Positions 46,791 through 59,860 of a stretch of 64,000 nt of DNA are shown piece after piece (position 1 is the first letter of the stretch; every line of letters starts with the position of its first letter). The translations under genes and the position numbers were made by a program. The stretch lies in the NCBI RefSeq assembly GCF_000004075.3, contig NC_026659.2, forward strand, positions 15,332,272-15,396,271, given 5' to 3'. The DNA is from Cucumis sativus (lineage: Eukaryota > Streptophyta > Magnoliopsida > Cucurbitales > Cucurbitaceae). The notes under the pieces were generated by a model, which was not told the origin of the DNA, made no database searches, and saw nothing but the letters and a program-made list of their open reading frames with translations.

Positions 46791-48016
46791 TGTTGGCTTT
46801 TTGGCCCTTAATCTCAAATTAATTTATTTTAATTATTCAATTAATTTATGTTTTGATGATAACAAATCTGATTTTTTTTTTATTGACAATTTTATTAATT
46901 TGAATAGACCATATCGTAGAGCTTGGAAAAATGATTCTAACGCCTCTTGAATCACCCAAATCGAAGTTCAAATGAAGAAAATATTGCTAAAAGAAGCTTA
47001 ACGAAAAAATACCCGAGATGGTGACGTGGCGACCAAGCATTCAATTTGAACCAATTAGAGAAAGCCACTTGGAGCAATGAAGGAGTAACAAATGTGGCTT
47101 TTTGTTATGTTTTATTGGCTTTTATAAAGAAAATGAATTTAAAAAGAAAATGATTTTAATATTATTATTTTTCCTTGTGTCTAACGGCTAGTTTTTTTAA
47201 AAGATGGTGAAGTTGCTTTGTTGGTTTCTTTTCAAACAAAATATTTTGAAAAGACATATTATTATATTATTATTTGTATTGTGTCTGACGCCTAATTAAG
47301 TTTAAATCTCAACCATTCATTTTTCTTTTACTTATATCTAATGACCCAAAATGATTTTGAACTTATCTTTCCTCTCTTTTTAAATACTTTCACTTTTCTA
47401 AAATTTTAAAAGAGCAAAAAGCCAACATTGTTATTCTCTGTGAAGCTTCCAATTTTTATTCTTTTCATCTTATTCTTGAGAGCTTCTTATTGTATGTGAG
47501 GATTAAATTTGTGAGCTTCAAATTGTATACTCACTCTTTTAGAGAGTTTTCTTTTGTGTGATTTAAAAACTTATCAACATATTGTAACGGTTGGATCCTA
47601 ACCCGTGGAAAGGATCGGGTTTACTCTTGAACCCAAAAAAGGAGCAAGAATCGGTTCGGCTCAAATCCGTGGAAAGAGTCCAAAGAAGATTTTCAATCAA
47701 AATCCCAAAAGGTGCTTGGGAAAGTGGATGTAGGTTGAGTTTAACCGAACCACTATAAAATTACGGTGTCTTCTTCTCTAACTCTTTTCTAATTATTTTT
47801 TAATTTAATTTTAGTTACATATTCTTATTGGTTGAATTTGATTGCATACTTCCATTCATAAATTTTTTTTATCAATCTTGTTATTTAACAAAGTTTTCAA
47901 AGTTCTTTATTTAAATTTAAAAAATATCTAATTAGTTGATTTTACTTTTTATTTGTCAAAAAAAGTTTATTTAAACCCTATTCACCCCCCTCTAGGGTTG
48001 TCATACCGATCCGACA
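46791..48016 (+). repeat. 5' LTR of the Sirevirus
   Basis: Begins TGTTGGCTTTTTGGCCC and ends CCGATCCGACA. It includes attgtaacggttggatccta and a conserved accactataaaattacggtg near its 3' end. Roughly 97% like the 3' LTR over the shared part, with one larger indel near 47,410 against 54,130. Confidence 0.93.
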
Positions 48017-48018
48017 AT

Positions 48019-48030
48019 TGGTATCAGAGC
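48019..48030 (+). promoter_or_regulatory. tRNA-iMet primer-binding site
   Basis: tggtatcagagc, two bases after the 5' LTR: the canonical minus-strand primer site of plant Copia elements. Confidence 0.92.
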
Positions 48031-48086
48031 AAGGTTGCTCATCTTGAAGTTTTAATTTCTTGATAAACTTTATTGTTAGAGGCATT

Positions 48087-50060
48087 ATGGCAAACCTATT
48101 GGCAAATGGGATTGTTGAAGGTCAATCTACTTCTAGACCTCCTTATTTTGATGGTTCAAATTATGCATATTGGAAAGCTAGAATGAAAATTTATTTGCAA
48201 TCTATTGACTATAATTTGTGGTTAATTGTTGCTAAAGGTCCTTATGTACCCATGAAAAATGTTGATAATGTTGATACGCCTAAATTAGAAGAAGAGTATG
48301 ATGAAAATGAAATGAAAAAGTGTTCATTTAATGCTAAGGCTATTAATTGTTTGTATTGTGCCTTGAGTAAAGATGAATTTAATAGAATATCCATGTGTTC
48401 TTCCGCTCAAGAAATTTGGAATACTCTTGAAATTACTCATGAAGGAACAAATCAAGTTAAAGAGTCTAAAATTAGCATGTTTGTTCATAATTATGAATTG
48501 TTTAAGATGGATGCTAATGAGACTATCACCGATATGTTTACTAGATTTACTAACATCATAAATGCTTTGAAGGGTCTTGGTAAAGTTTATACAACTTCCG
48601 AAAATGTTAGAAAAATTCTAAGGTCTCTACCTAAGACTTGGGAAGCTAAGGTAACGGCGATTCAAGAAGCAAAGGATCTCACCAAACTTCCACTAGAGGA
48701 GCTTATTGGCTCACTCATGACTCATGAGATCATCATGAAGGAGCACTTGGAGGATGAGTCCAAAAAGAAGAAGAGCATTGCATTAAAGACTATCTCCTTG
48801 GAAGTTGATCCCGAAGATGAGGATGGCCTTGATGAAGATGACATTGCTTATTTCTCACGTAAGTACAAAAATTTCATAAAAAGAAAGAAATATTTCAAGA
48901 AACACCTATCAACCCAAAAAGAGTCAAAAGGTGAGAAAAGCAAAAAGGATGAGGTGATTTGTTATGAATGCAAAAGATCGGGTCATATAAGAACGGATTG
49001 TCCTCTCCTCAAATCATCTAAGAAATCCAAGAAGAAGGCAATGAAGGCTACATGGGATGATAGTAGTGAAAGTGAAAGTGAAGTTGAAGAAATGGCAAAT
49101 CTTGGTCTCATGGCTCATAGTGACAAAGATGATGAACATGATGATAAGGTAACTCTAGAACCTCTTTCTATTGATGAATTATTTGAAAATTTTGAAAGCA
49201 TGCAAAATGACCTAGAAAAACTTAGTTCTAAGTATGTTGTGCTTAAGAAGAAATACAATGTTTTAATTAGTGAAAATAAGTCTTTACTTGATACAATTGC
49301 TTGCTTTAAAGAGAATGAAAATTTTGAGCAAATTGAAGAATTGAATGTCTCTAGTGATAAGCATGTTTGTATTGAGAAAGATGCTTTGCTTGATAAAGTT
49401 AGATTTCTTGAGCATGATAGTTGTGAAAAAGATAACTTGATTAAAGTGCTTAAAGAAAATGAACTAAGTGTTTTACAAGAACTTGATAAAGCTAAAGAAA
49501 CTATTAAAAAGTTGACAATAGGTGCTCAAAGATTGGACAAAATTATTGAAGTAGGAAAATCTTATGGTGATAAGAGAGGTTTAGGCTATATTGATGAATC
49601 ATCTACTCCTTCAAGTTCTAAAACTACATTCGTTAAAGCATCACCTATTGTGCCTAAGTTTAACATGTCTAATCATGTGTCTAATCATGTTAAATCTAGT
49701 TTTGTACCCATATGTCATAATTGTGGTGTTGAAGGTCACATTAGACCTAAATGCTTTAAATTGAAGTATGCTCAAAATACTTATTCAAGAAGAAATTTTT
49801 CGCAAAGAGCAAAGTTTTACATTGCTCCAAGGAAGAATTTCTCCAATAAAAGTAGAGTACATAAATTTGTTATGAAAAATAAATCTTTGCATAATGTTGT
49901 TTGTTTTTCTTGTGGCAAGTATGGACATAAAGCTTATTCTTGTTACCTATCTAGATCTAGTGCTTGTAATGTCTATGAAAAAATGAAATGGATCCCTAAA
50001 TATGTAAATGCTAACATTCTAGGACCCAAACAAGTATGGGTACCAAAGGATCAAACTTGA
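48087..50060 (+). CDS. Sirevirus Gag
   Basis: The structural protein of the retrotransposon particle. The ATG at 48,087 (MANLLANGIVEG) is preferred over the upstream TTG-type frame extension. The product is 657 residues, open throughout. The N-terminal UBN2/Copia Gag domain contains RPPYFDGSNYAYWKARMKIY and ENVRKILRSLPKTWEAKVTA. Three CCHC zinc knuckles are CYECKRSGHIRTDC (about residue 290), CHNCGVEGHIRPKC (about 550) and CFSCGKYGHKAYSC (about 605). The stretch between the first and second is acidic and Lys/Leu-rich with heptads (FESMQNDLEKLSSKYVVLKK), a likely coiled coil. The length and coiled coil are typical of Sirevirus Gag. It stops before pol, which is in another frame. Confidence 0.9.
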   Translation: MANLLANGIVEGQSTSRPPYFDGSNYAYWKARMKIYLQSIDYNLWLIVAKGPYVPMKNVDNVDTPKLEEEYDENEMKKCSFNAKAINCLYCALSKDEFNRISMCSSAQEIWNTLEITHEGTNQVKESKISMFVHNYELFKMDANETITDMFTRFTNIINALKGLGKVYTTSENVRKILRSLPKTWEAKVTAIQEAKDLTKLPLEELIGSLMTHEIIMKEHLEDESKKKKSIALKTISLEVDPEDEDGLDEDDIAYFSRKYKNFIKRKKYFKKHLSTQKESKGEKSKKDEVICYECKRSGHIRTDCPLLKSSKKSKKKAMKATWDDSSESESEVEEMANLGLMAHSDKDDEHDDKVTLEPLSIDELFENFESMQNDLEKLSSKYVVLKKKYNVLISENKSLLDTIACFKENENFEQIEELNVSSDKHVCIEKDALLDKVRFLEHDSCEKDNLIKVLKENELSVLQELDKAKETIKKLTIGAQRLDKIIEVGKSYGDKRGLGYIDESSTPSSSKTTFVKASPIVPKFNMSNHVSNHVKSSFVPICHNCGVEGHIRPKCFKLKYAQNTYSRRNFSQRAKFYIAPRKNFSNKSRVHKFVMKNKSLHNVVCFSCGKYGHKAYSCYLSRSSACNVYEKMKWIPKYVNANILGPKQVWVPKDQT

Positions 50061-53000
50061 AATTAGTTGTTTTTAGGTTTGTTTGAAAGCCTCCAAGAAA
50101 AACAAATGGTACTTGGATAGTGGTTGCTCAAGACACATGACGGGAGACCGATCCAAGCTTATCTCTTTCTCCAAAAAGAATGGAGGCATGGTAACCTTTG
50201 GTGACAACAAGAAAGGTAAAATAATTGGTAAGGGTAATATAGGAAATGATTCATCTACTTTGATTGAAAATGGGCATTTGGTTGATGGTTTAAAGCATGA
50301 TTTGCTTAGTATTAGTCAATTGTGTGATAAAGGATTTAGAGTAATATTTGATAAAAAAAATTGCATAATTGAAAATGTTAGTGATAGAAAAGTTTTGTTT
50401 GTTGGAAATAGGGATGAAAATGTGTACACTCTTGATTTGAATGATTATCCTATTATTGATAAATGTCTTTCGGTTTTGCATAATGATTCTTGGTTATGGC
50501 ATAGAAGACTAGGACATGCTAGCATGCACTTAATTTCAAATATTTCTAAAAATTGTTTGGTTAGAGGTCTTCCTAGTTTTAAATTTGAAAAAGACAAAGT
50601 TTGTGATGCTTGTCAAATGGGTAAGCAAACTAAGTCCTCTTTCAAATCTAAAAATGTGATCTCTACTACTAGACCCTTACAACTATTACACATGGACTTA
50701 TTTGGCCCTTCTAGAATTGCTAGCTATGGAGGAAATTATTATGCTTTTGTGATAGTTGATGATTTTTCTAGATTTACTTGGGTTTTGATGATAAAACATA
50801 AGGATGATGCTTTGAAAAGTTTTATTAGTTTTGCAAAAAGAGTACAAAATGAAAAAGGATTTTTTATTTCCAAAATTAGGAGTGATCACGGAGGAGAATT
50901 TGATAATGATGCTTTTAAAGCTTTTTGTGAAGAAAATGGTTTTTCCCATAATTTTTTCCTCTCCAAGAACTCCTCAACAAAATGGTGTAGTTGAAAGGAA
51001 AAATCGTACTTTGCAAGAATTTGCTAGATCAATGTTGAATGAGTATGGTTTACCTAAATATTTTTGGGCGGAAGCCGTTAACACCGCTTGCTATGTTTCA
51101 AATAGAGTTTTAGTTAGACCCTCTTTAGATAAAACTCCTTATGAACTTTGGCATGGAAAAATTCCAAATATTGGGTATTTCAAAGTTTTCGGTTGTAAAT
51201 GTTTTATTTTGAATAACAAAGAAAAACTTGGAAAATTTGATTCTAAGACGGATGTTGGTATTTTTCTAGGATATTCCTCTACTAGTAAAGCTTATAGAGT
51301 TTTCAATAAGAAAACTTTAGTTATTGAGGAATCTATTCATGTTGTATTTGATGAATCTTGGAATAATGTTTCTAATGAGTCTATTTGTAGTGATGATTTA
51401 GAAAAAGATTTTGGAGATTTACTTGTTAATGACAAAGGCAAAGAAATTGTTCCAAGTATGCAAGATGTGAACATCATAGAAAAGAAAGAAGAGGGTTCTT
51501 CATCCTTGCCTAAAGAGTGGAGATATGCTCTATCCCATCCCAAGGATCTAATTCTTGGCAATCCCGAACAAGGTGTCAAAACTCGTTCTTCTCTTAATTT
51601 ATTTAGTAATCTTGCTTTTGTGTCTCAAATTGAACCTAGAAGTTTTAAAGATGCCGAATGTGATGAGTTTTGGATTTTAGCTATGCAAGAAGAATTAAAT
51701 CAATTTGAAAGAAACAAAGTTTGGAAATTAGTCCCTAGGCCTTCTAATGCATCTATAATCGGAACTAAATGGGTTTTTAGAAATAAGATGGATGAAAATG
51801 GAAATATCATTAGAAATAAAGCTAGACTTGTAGCTCAAGGTTATTGTCAAGAAGAAGGTATAGATTATGAAGAGACTTTTGCACCGGTTGCTAGATTAGA
51901 AGCTATTAGAATGTTGCTTGCTTTTGCTTCTTATAAAAATTTCATTTTGTATCAAATGGATGTAAAAAGTGTCTTTTTTAAACGGTTATATTGTGGAGGA
52001 AGTTTACGTAGAACAACCTCCGGGCTTTGAAAGTTTTGATTTACCTAATCATGTTTATAAGTTGAAAAAGGCTCTTTATGGCTTAAAACAAGCTCCAAGA
52101 GCTTGGTATGATAGACTTAGCAAGTTTTTACTTGAGAATGACTTTAAGATGGGAAAAATTGATAATACTCTATTTATTAAAGTTAAAAATAATGACATGC
52201 TTATAGTACAAATTTATGTGGATGATATTATATTTGGTTCTACTAATTCATCTTTGTGTGAAGAATTTTCCAAGTGTATGCATAATGAGTTTGAGATGAG
52301 TATGATGGGAGAACTTAGTTTCTTCCTTGGTCTTCAAATCAAACAACTCAAGGATGGCATCTTCATAAGTCAAGAAAAATACACAAGGGATTTGCTCAAG
52401 AAATTCAAATTAAATGAAGGTAAAGTTGCAAAAACTCCTATGAGCACTACCACTAAGCTTGACAAAGATGAAAAAGGTAAGTGTGTGGATATAAAGACTT
52501 ATCGAGGTATGATCGGATCTTTACTTTATTTGACCGCTAGTAGACCCGATATCATGTTTAGTGTATGTCTTTGTGCTAGATTTCAATCTTGTCCTAAAGA
52601 ATCACATTTCCATGCCGTTAAAAGGATACTTAAATATTTGCTTGGAACTATTGATGTTGGATTATGGTCCGATGCGGACTTTGCCGGTAGTTTACTGGAC
52701 CGTAAAAGTACTAGTGGGACTTGTCAATTTCTTGGTGTCCTTAGTATCTTGGTTTAGTAAAAAGCAAAATTCGGTTGCCTTATCCACTACCGAAGTGGAA
52801 TATATTGCGGTTGCTAGTTGTTGTGCACAAATTCTTTGGATGAAACAAACTCTTTGTGATTTTGGATTAAAATTTGATAATGTGCCTATATTTTGTGATA
52901 ATACTAGTGCCATAAATTTGACTAAGAATCCTATTCATCATTCTAGAACTAAGCATATAGATATTAGGCATCACTTTATTAGAGAGCATGTACAAAATGG

Positions 53001-53127
53001 TCATATTACTCTTGAGTTTGTAAGTTCCAATAATCAATTAGCGGATATATTTACCAAACCTTTGAGTGAAGAAAGCTTTTGTAAAAATAGGCTTGAGCTT
53101 GGAATTATTCGTTGTGATGCATCTTGA
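50061..53127 (+). pseudogene. Sirevirus Pol, three frameshifts
   Basis: Domains in order: protease (WYLDSGCSRHMTGD, about 50,108), integrase zinc finger (LWHRRLGHASMH and CDACQMGKQ) and core ([44 protein letters not shown]), reverse transcriptase ([35 protein letters not shown] at 52,215) and RNase H (VALSTTEVEYIAVASCCAQ, DIRHHFIREHVQNG). The reading frame shifts near 50,955 (T-run before [10 protein letters not shown]), near 51,980 (T-run in DVKSVF) and near 52,735. Each domain is otherwise well preserved, so decay is recent, but no full polyprotein can be made. Confidence 0.92.
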
Positions 53128-53169
53128 TTTTATATCTTACTTGATATTGTTACCTAATGCATATTGATA

Positions 53170-53512
53170 GGGGGAGAATTAGACATTTTGTATGTGTTCA
53201 TATTTTTTTGGGAGAGCTAACTTCCTTGGTATTGTTTTTGATGATTCCAAAGGGGGAGAAGTATAAGAAAAATATGTTTTTTATCAATTTGTTGCATAAT
53301 TGTTTCTATTGAATAATGCATATTTCTTTTAGAAAAAAAAATAATTAAGGACAAAGAAGGTTCTCTTATCAATTATTTTCAAGTATGATTTTTGTAGTGA
53401 AATATATACATGAGCTTTATGGTTATACATCTTGATAATAGAATTACTTATTGATCATGTGTGTCTCAAGTTATTTTTCTTCAATGATTTGTCATCATAA
53501 AAAAGGGGGAGA
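53170..53512 (+). promoter_or_regulatory. Multiple polypurine tracts of the Sirevirus
   Basis: Three purine tracts between pol and the 3' LTR: tagggggagaa (53,168-53,178), aaagggggagaag (about 53,239-53,252) and aaaaaagggggaga (about 53,499-53,512) immediately before the LTR. Repeated tracts of this kind are a known Sirevirus feature; the last one should prime plus-strand synthesis. Confidence 0.8.
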
Positions 53513-53513
53513 T

Positions 53514-54683
53514 TGTTGGCTTTTTGGCCCTTAATCTCAAATTAATTTATTTTAATTATTCAATTAATTTATGTTTTGATGATAACAAATCTGATTTTTT
53601 TATTGACAATTTTATTAATTTGAATAGACCATATCGTAGAGCTTGGAAAAATGATTCTAACGCCTCTTGAATCACCCAAATCGAAGTTCAAATGAAGAAA
53701 ATATTGCTAAAAGAAGCTTAACGAAAAAATACCCGAGATGGTGACGTGGCGACCAAGCATTCAATTTGAACCAATTAGAGAAAGCCACTTGGAGCAATGA
53801 AGGAGTAACAAATGTGGCTTTTTGTTATGTTTTATTGGCTTTTATAAAGAAAATGAATTTAAAAAGAAAATGATTTTAATATTATTATTTTTTCTTGTGT
53901 CTAACGGCTAGTTTTTTTAAAAGAGGGTGAAGTTGCTTTATTGGTTTCTTTTCAAACAAAATATTTTGAAAAGACATATTATTATATTATTATTTGTATT
54001 GTGTCTGCGCCTAATTGAGTTTAAATCTCAACCATTCATTTTTCTTTTACTTATATCTAATGACCCAAAATGATTTTGAATTTATCTTTCCTCTCTTTTT
54101 AAATACTTTCACTTTTCCCAAATTTTAGTAAGACAAGATCATTAAATCTTTAGAATCCTCAAGCAAAAAGCCAACATTGTTATTCTCTCTAAAGCTTCCA
54201 ATTTTTATTCTTTTCATCTTATTCTTGAGAGCTTCTTATTGTATTGTGAGGATTAAATTTGTGAGCTTCAAATTGTATACTCACTCTTTTAGAGAGTTTT
54301 CTTTTGTGTGATTTAAAAACTTCAACATATTGTAACGGTTGGATCCTAACCCATGGAAAGGATCGGGTTTACTCTTGAACCCAAAAAAGGAACCCGTGGA
54401 AAGGATCGGTTCGGCTCAAATCTGTGGAAAGAGTCCAAAGAAGATTTTCAATTAAAATCCCAAAAGGTGCTTGGGAAAGTGGATGTAGGTTGAGTTTAAC
54501 CGAACCACTATAAAATTACGGTGTCTTCTTCTCTAACTCTTTTCTAATTATTTTTTAATTTAATTTTAGCTACATATTCTTATTGGTTGAGTTTGATTGC
54601 ATACTTCCATTCATATATTTTTTTATCAATCTTGTTATTTAACAAAGTTTACAAAGTTCTTTATTTAAATTTAAAAAATATCT
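53514..54683 (+). repeat. 3' LTR of the Sirevirus, end lost
   Basis: Matches the 5' LTR from TGTTGGC to taaaaaatatct, then stops. The missing end corresponds to 47,930-48,016 of the 5' LTR. It carries an insertion relative to the 5' LTR near 54,128-54,162. Confidence 0.9.
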
Positions 54684-54740
54684 TGTTATTTAAGTTTACA
54701 AAGTTTTTTATCAATCTTGTTATTTAACAAAGTTTACCAA
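54684..54740. repeat. Scrambled LTR-derived short repeats
   Basis: The strings cttgttattta and gtttacaaagtt, present in the 3' LTR at 54,640-54,658, are repeated here in rearranged order (tgttatttaagtttacaaag, then tatcaatcttgttatttaac) before CACTA sequence resumes near 54,740. Confidence 0.7.
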
Positions 54741-55599
54741 CCTCTCTTTTGTTTGGTGCTGATAAAATCTTATTTACATTATTCTTTTCCTGCATGTTCT
54801 CTTTTGATATTTGTTAGACTTTTTTGCTTGGTTGTCCTTAGTGTTTTCCTCTTTAGTTGAAATTTCTCTATCTTGAAAAAAATAGAGCTTTAAAATTCAA
54901 CTTTAACTTTATTTGATACTATCTTAGTCTATACTTATTTTGGTATTTCTTTCCTTTCTCACAAACACACCTAAGAGTTGCCTTCACAATATGGCAACCT
55001 TTTTCATTGAAAAACATATTAGAGGTTGGTTACTTAGTTAGCCTTATTGGGTAAATAATTGACATTTAGGTACATTTTAGTTTGTATATTTGTAGATGTC
55101 AAATCGATATGTGAATTTTAACTGTTGCTTATTTGAAACATTGCAACCATTTGATAAAATGTTGCTATGTGAATCCATTTTAACTTGATATATTGTTTTA
55201 TTTTGGTTCAGGTTGTGGAATCCAAGTTTGTATTTGAAGCCAAATCCATCCAAGATCATTGAGTTTCAAAGCTTCTTTAATTAAGATTTTGTTTTTTGAA
55301 CTAGAATTGTAGTCTTGTGATTTTTGGAATAGCATAGTTGGATTGGTTTTGTAATTTTGGGATTATCATATTAGGTTGGGGTTGACTGAAGTAGTGTTTT
55401 GTATATGACAGTATTGAACAAATATATAAAATTTTCGAAATGTTCATACATATATGGTTAAATGTTAATATATGTTAAAGTTTTGGAATTGTATTCGTGC
55501 ATATTTATGAGATTGTTGGGCCACACTACAGGAATTATAGGGACAATACAGGAACAAAAATATAAATAAATTATAATTTAGAAAAAAATCTGATACAGG

Positions 55600-55945
55600 C
55601 TTAACATTTTTTAAATGTCATAAACAAGTAAATTCTTGACGTTTTTTCAATGTCATTAACAAGTAAATTCTTGACGTTTTTTAAACATCATAAACAATTG
55701 TGTTCTTGACAGTTTTTAAATGTCATAAATTACATTCTTGATGGTTTTTAAATGTCATGAATACTCATTCACTTGACGGTTTTTAACTGTCATGAATATT
55801 TGTATATTTGACGTTTATAAACTGTTAAGAATCACTGTTCTTGACGTTTTATTAACCGTCAAGAACTTTGACTTTCTTGACGCTGGCTTCAACGACGGTT
55901 TTGAAACCGTAAAAAATAGTGGTTCTTGAGAGTTTAAAAACGTCA
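55600..55945. repeat. 3' subterminal repeat array, second CACTA
   Basis: About nine units of ttcttgacgttttttaaatgtcataaac type at about 37-base spacing, the same form as in the other two CACTA 3' ends. Confidence 0.85.
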
Positions 55946-56249
55946 AAAGAGTCTATTTTTGTAGTAGTGTGTCAATACGGAGAGCCACTCTATAAACAAG
56001 AGTTGTCAACAAGGCAACCAAACTACAAAATGAAACAAACGAAACAGCAAATAATCCAAATAAGGTAGGAAATCCAAAGAGCCAATAAGAGAACAGAAAA
56101 TCAGAGACAACAATAGAGTTTCTGATACTATATTTTTTCAAATCTCTAGCACACGTTACACATCATTGATGGTAAGTATTTTTCCAGAAGTCTACTTTAG
56201 TAGGATCTTCTCTTTGCCTTTCACAGTGTTGAAACCATAACAACAACAA

Positions 56250-57128
56250 GATCGTCATTTTCCACAATGTTGACATGATTGTTGGAACTTTGACACTTCT
56301 TTACACACATTGCAGTTGCAATCTTTCACAAACCTAACAATTTTCTCAAATGCACTTGCTAGCATCATTCCCATGATTAACAACTTTTTCTTAAAATTTT
56401 GCTTATTAGGTTTGTACTTAGAAGGTTTAGCAATATGAGCCTTGCCTTCAACTTCCAGTAGTGTTTTATCTCCTTTTCTGTTATACTCATCAATGTAAAG
56501 TGTAACTGCAAGGTTCTCTATGGATAACTTCCTTCACATTTGTTTGAGATAACATTTAAAGTCCTTCTAGGAATGAGGCAACTTCTCAATCATAGAAGCA
56601 ACTTAGAAGGACTCACTAATGTCCATTCCTTCAATTCTTAAATCAATTATGATAATTTACAATTCTTTCATCTGATTAACTACCAGCTTGGTATTAATAA
56701 TCTTGTAATCTAAGAATTTTCAAATAAGACTTTTTTATATCAGTATCTTCCAACTTGTACTTTTTGTCCAGTGCCTCCCGCAATAGTTTTGAACTATTTT
56801 AAATATTTCTATAGTAATTATATAAAGTGTCATTAAGATCAATAAGTATATAATTACGACACAGGAAGTCTGCATGCATCCATGCTTGCTTCGTAGCTTT
56901 TGTTTTAGGAGCTACATCTTTTACTGGAATAATTCGGTAATCTTTCTTAAAAAACGTGAGCAATATTCAGTTACGTGAGATTGAAGATAATCTTCTATTG
57001 GCATATCTTGAAGTAATTGCCCTTAAGCTTCTCTGGTTTTTTAGCATGAGGTTTGACAATGAACAATTCCATCATGGTAGAAGTAGCAACATTATTAGAG
57101 GAGTTTGTAACCATCCATTCAGATTTTA
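56250..57128 (-). pseudogene. Degenerate Copia gag
   Basis: The minus frame starts at an ATG near 57,112 (MVTNSSNNVATSTMMELF) and reads KPHAKKPEKLKGNYFKICQ before a stop. After shifts it gives WMHADFLCRNYILIDLNDTL, EALDKKYKLEDTDIKKSYL and, near the end, PSKYKPNKQNFKKK and a ruined zinc-knuckle region (CNCNVC). The wording follows the gag of the 21,258-27,004 Copia element ([27 protein letters not shown]), so it is an older relative. Many stops; no pol is attached. Confidence 0.75.
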
Positions 57129-58308
57129 ATTGTCTTTAGATTATTAGGAGAAAAATGAATATGTATAAATTGAGTACACATTAGCATAATGATTAATCCT
57201 CAACTAGAAACAATACACTTAAGACATAATATTTTGTGTCAAACATAAGTCAAGATGATGTAACAAGGCATAGATGTAGAAATAGTCGTCAAAGACTTGC
57301 AAGAAAAACCTTAAAACCCTTATAGAATCCAATGTAGTCAAGACGTACACTTCTGATAAGCATCGTCTTAAAAACAACTTTTCACTTTACACAGGCTTGA
57401 AAGTAAACTACAACAATCATCTTTGGATACAACGATCGACTAACATTGGTAGAACATTGACCTTCAACTACTCAGATCTAGCAAAAGTGTTAGATACTTG
57501 CTCTCAACTCAAGAACAAAAATGAATGAATTGAAAGAGGGAGAGAAAGAATAAAAAAGGGAACAAATTTCTAATTTTGGAATGTGATGCTAGAATTAAAA
57601 AACTAAATTGCTATTTATAGGCTAACAACTTAATTAGTAACTGTACAAAATACCAAATAAAATCAAATAAATACAAAGTTTGAAGCATTTGTCTAATTTA
57701 ATTCAATTTAGTGGTTATTTGACTATAATCAACCACAGTTTTTTCAAATTAAAGAAACTACATATTTAACTTTTCATACATACTAAATTTATACATGAAA
57801 CATCTTCTTAATTTGATAGTTTCAATCCAATTTAAAGTTTTTAACTAATGAACAATTAATTTTATATTTTTTCAACATTCTATTGATTCACTTTCTTTCA
57901 CTATATATACCTCGAACATATATAATTGGTGTACAGTTTAAATTAGTTATTCAATAATTCTATTTACAAATGATTGTTTTATAAATAAGTCTAGTTGCTT
58001 AGATATAATCGCAGTTAAATTACTAAGAACAAATATTTAAAAAAAACACACACACACAATTTCAATTCATCCAACTATTAAATATTCAAAAGCACACCCA
58101 ACTCACAATCATAAGCTTCACAATCTCAAATTCTTGAAAGCCCACTACCACTTTCTTCGACACAAAATTAAGATAACACTAAAAAAACAAAACATAGAAA
58201 TTGAAAACAACAATCATATCTTATGCCCTAAAACAGAGCCAAATTTGTCATTGAATATGAGAAGCACACATACCATGATACATACTACATATATATGTGT
58301 GTGCTTCT
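57129..58308. other. AT-rich non-coding DNA, GST 3' flank
   Basis: No gene is supportable. On the minus strand this holds the possible leader of the degenerate gag (57,130-57,560) and the sequence downstream of the GST stop codon. A (CA)n tract lies at 58,046-58,057. Confidence 0.5.

Positions 58309-59860
<1,552 letters not shown>

Larger units (their letters stand above)
46791..54683 (+). mobile_element. Sirevirus-type Copia retrotransposon, 3' LTR damaged
   Basis: The 5' LTR is 46,791-48,016 (TGTTGGC...CGACA, 1,226 bp), the iMet primer-binding site tggtatcagagc is at 48,019-48,030, then come gag and pol, a 3' polypurine tract (aaaaagggggag, to 53,511) and a 3' LTR from 53,514. The 3' LTR loses similarity after 54,683, lacking about 87 terminal bases, and is followed by scrambled short repeats. 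The left target site would be aaggt (46,786-46,790); the right copy is lost. Pol wording (LDSGCSRHMTGDRSKL, CDACQMGKQTKSSFKSKN) and a long coiled-coil gag indicate the Sirevirus (SIRE/Maximus) lineage. No env-like ORF is present. Confidence 0.92.
45173..55969. mobile_element. CACTA transposon with nested Sirevirus
   Basis: Termini are CACTACTACAAAAAGAGCC at 45,173 and, in reverse complement, CACTACTACAAAAATAGAC at 55,969, with an exact 3-bp duplication tgt at 45,170-45,172 and 55,970-55,972. Subterminal cgtcaag palindromes fill 45,190-45,625 and 55,600-55,945. No CACTA transposase is present. The element spans 10,797 bp, but about 7.9 kb is the Sirevirus at 46,791-54,683, leaving about 2.9 kb of CACTA. 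Its 3' interior (55,140-55,590) is shared with the truncated CACTA at 18,924-19,893. Confidence 0.9.
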
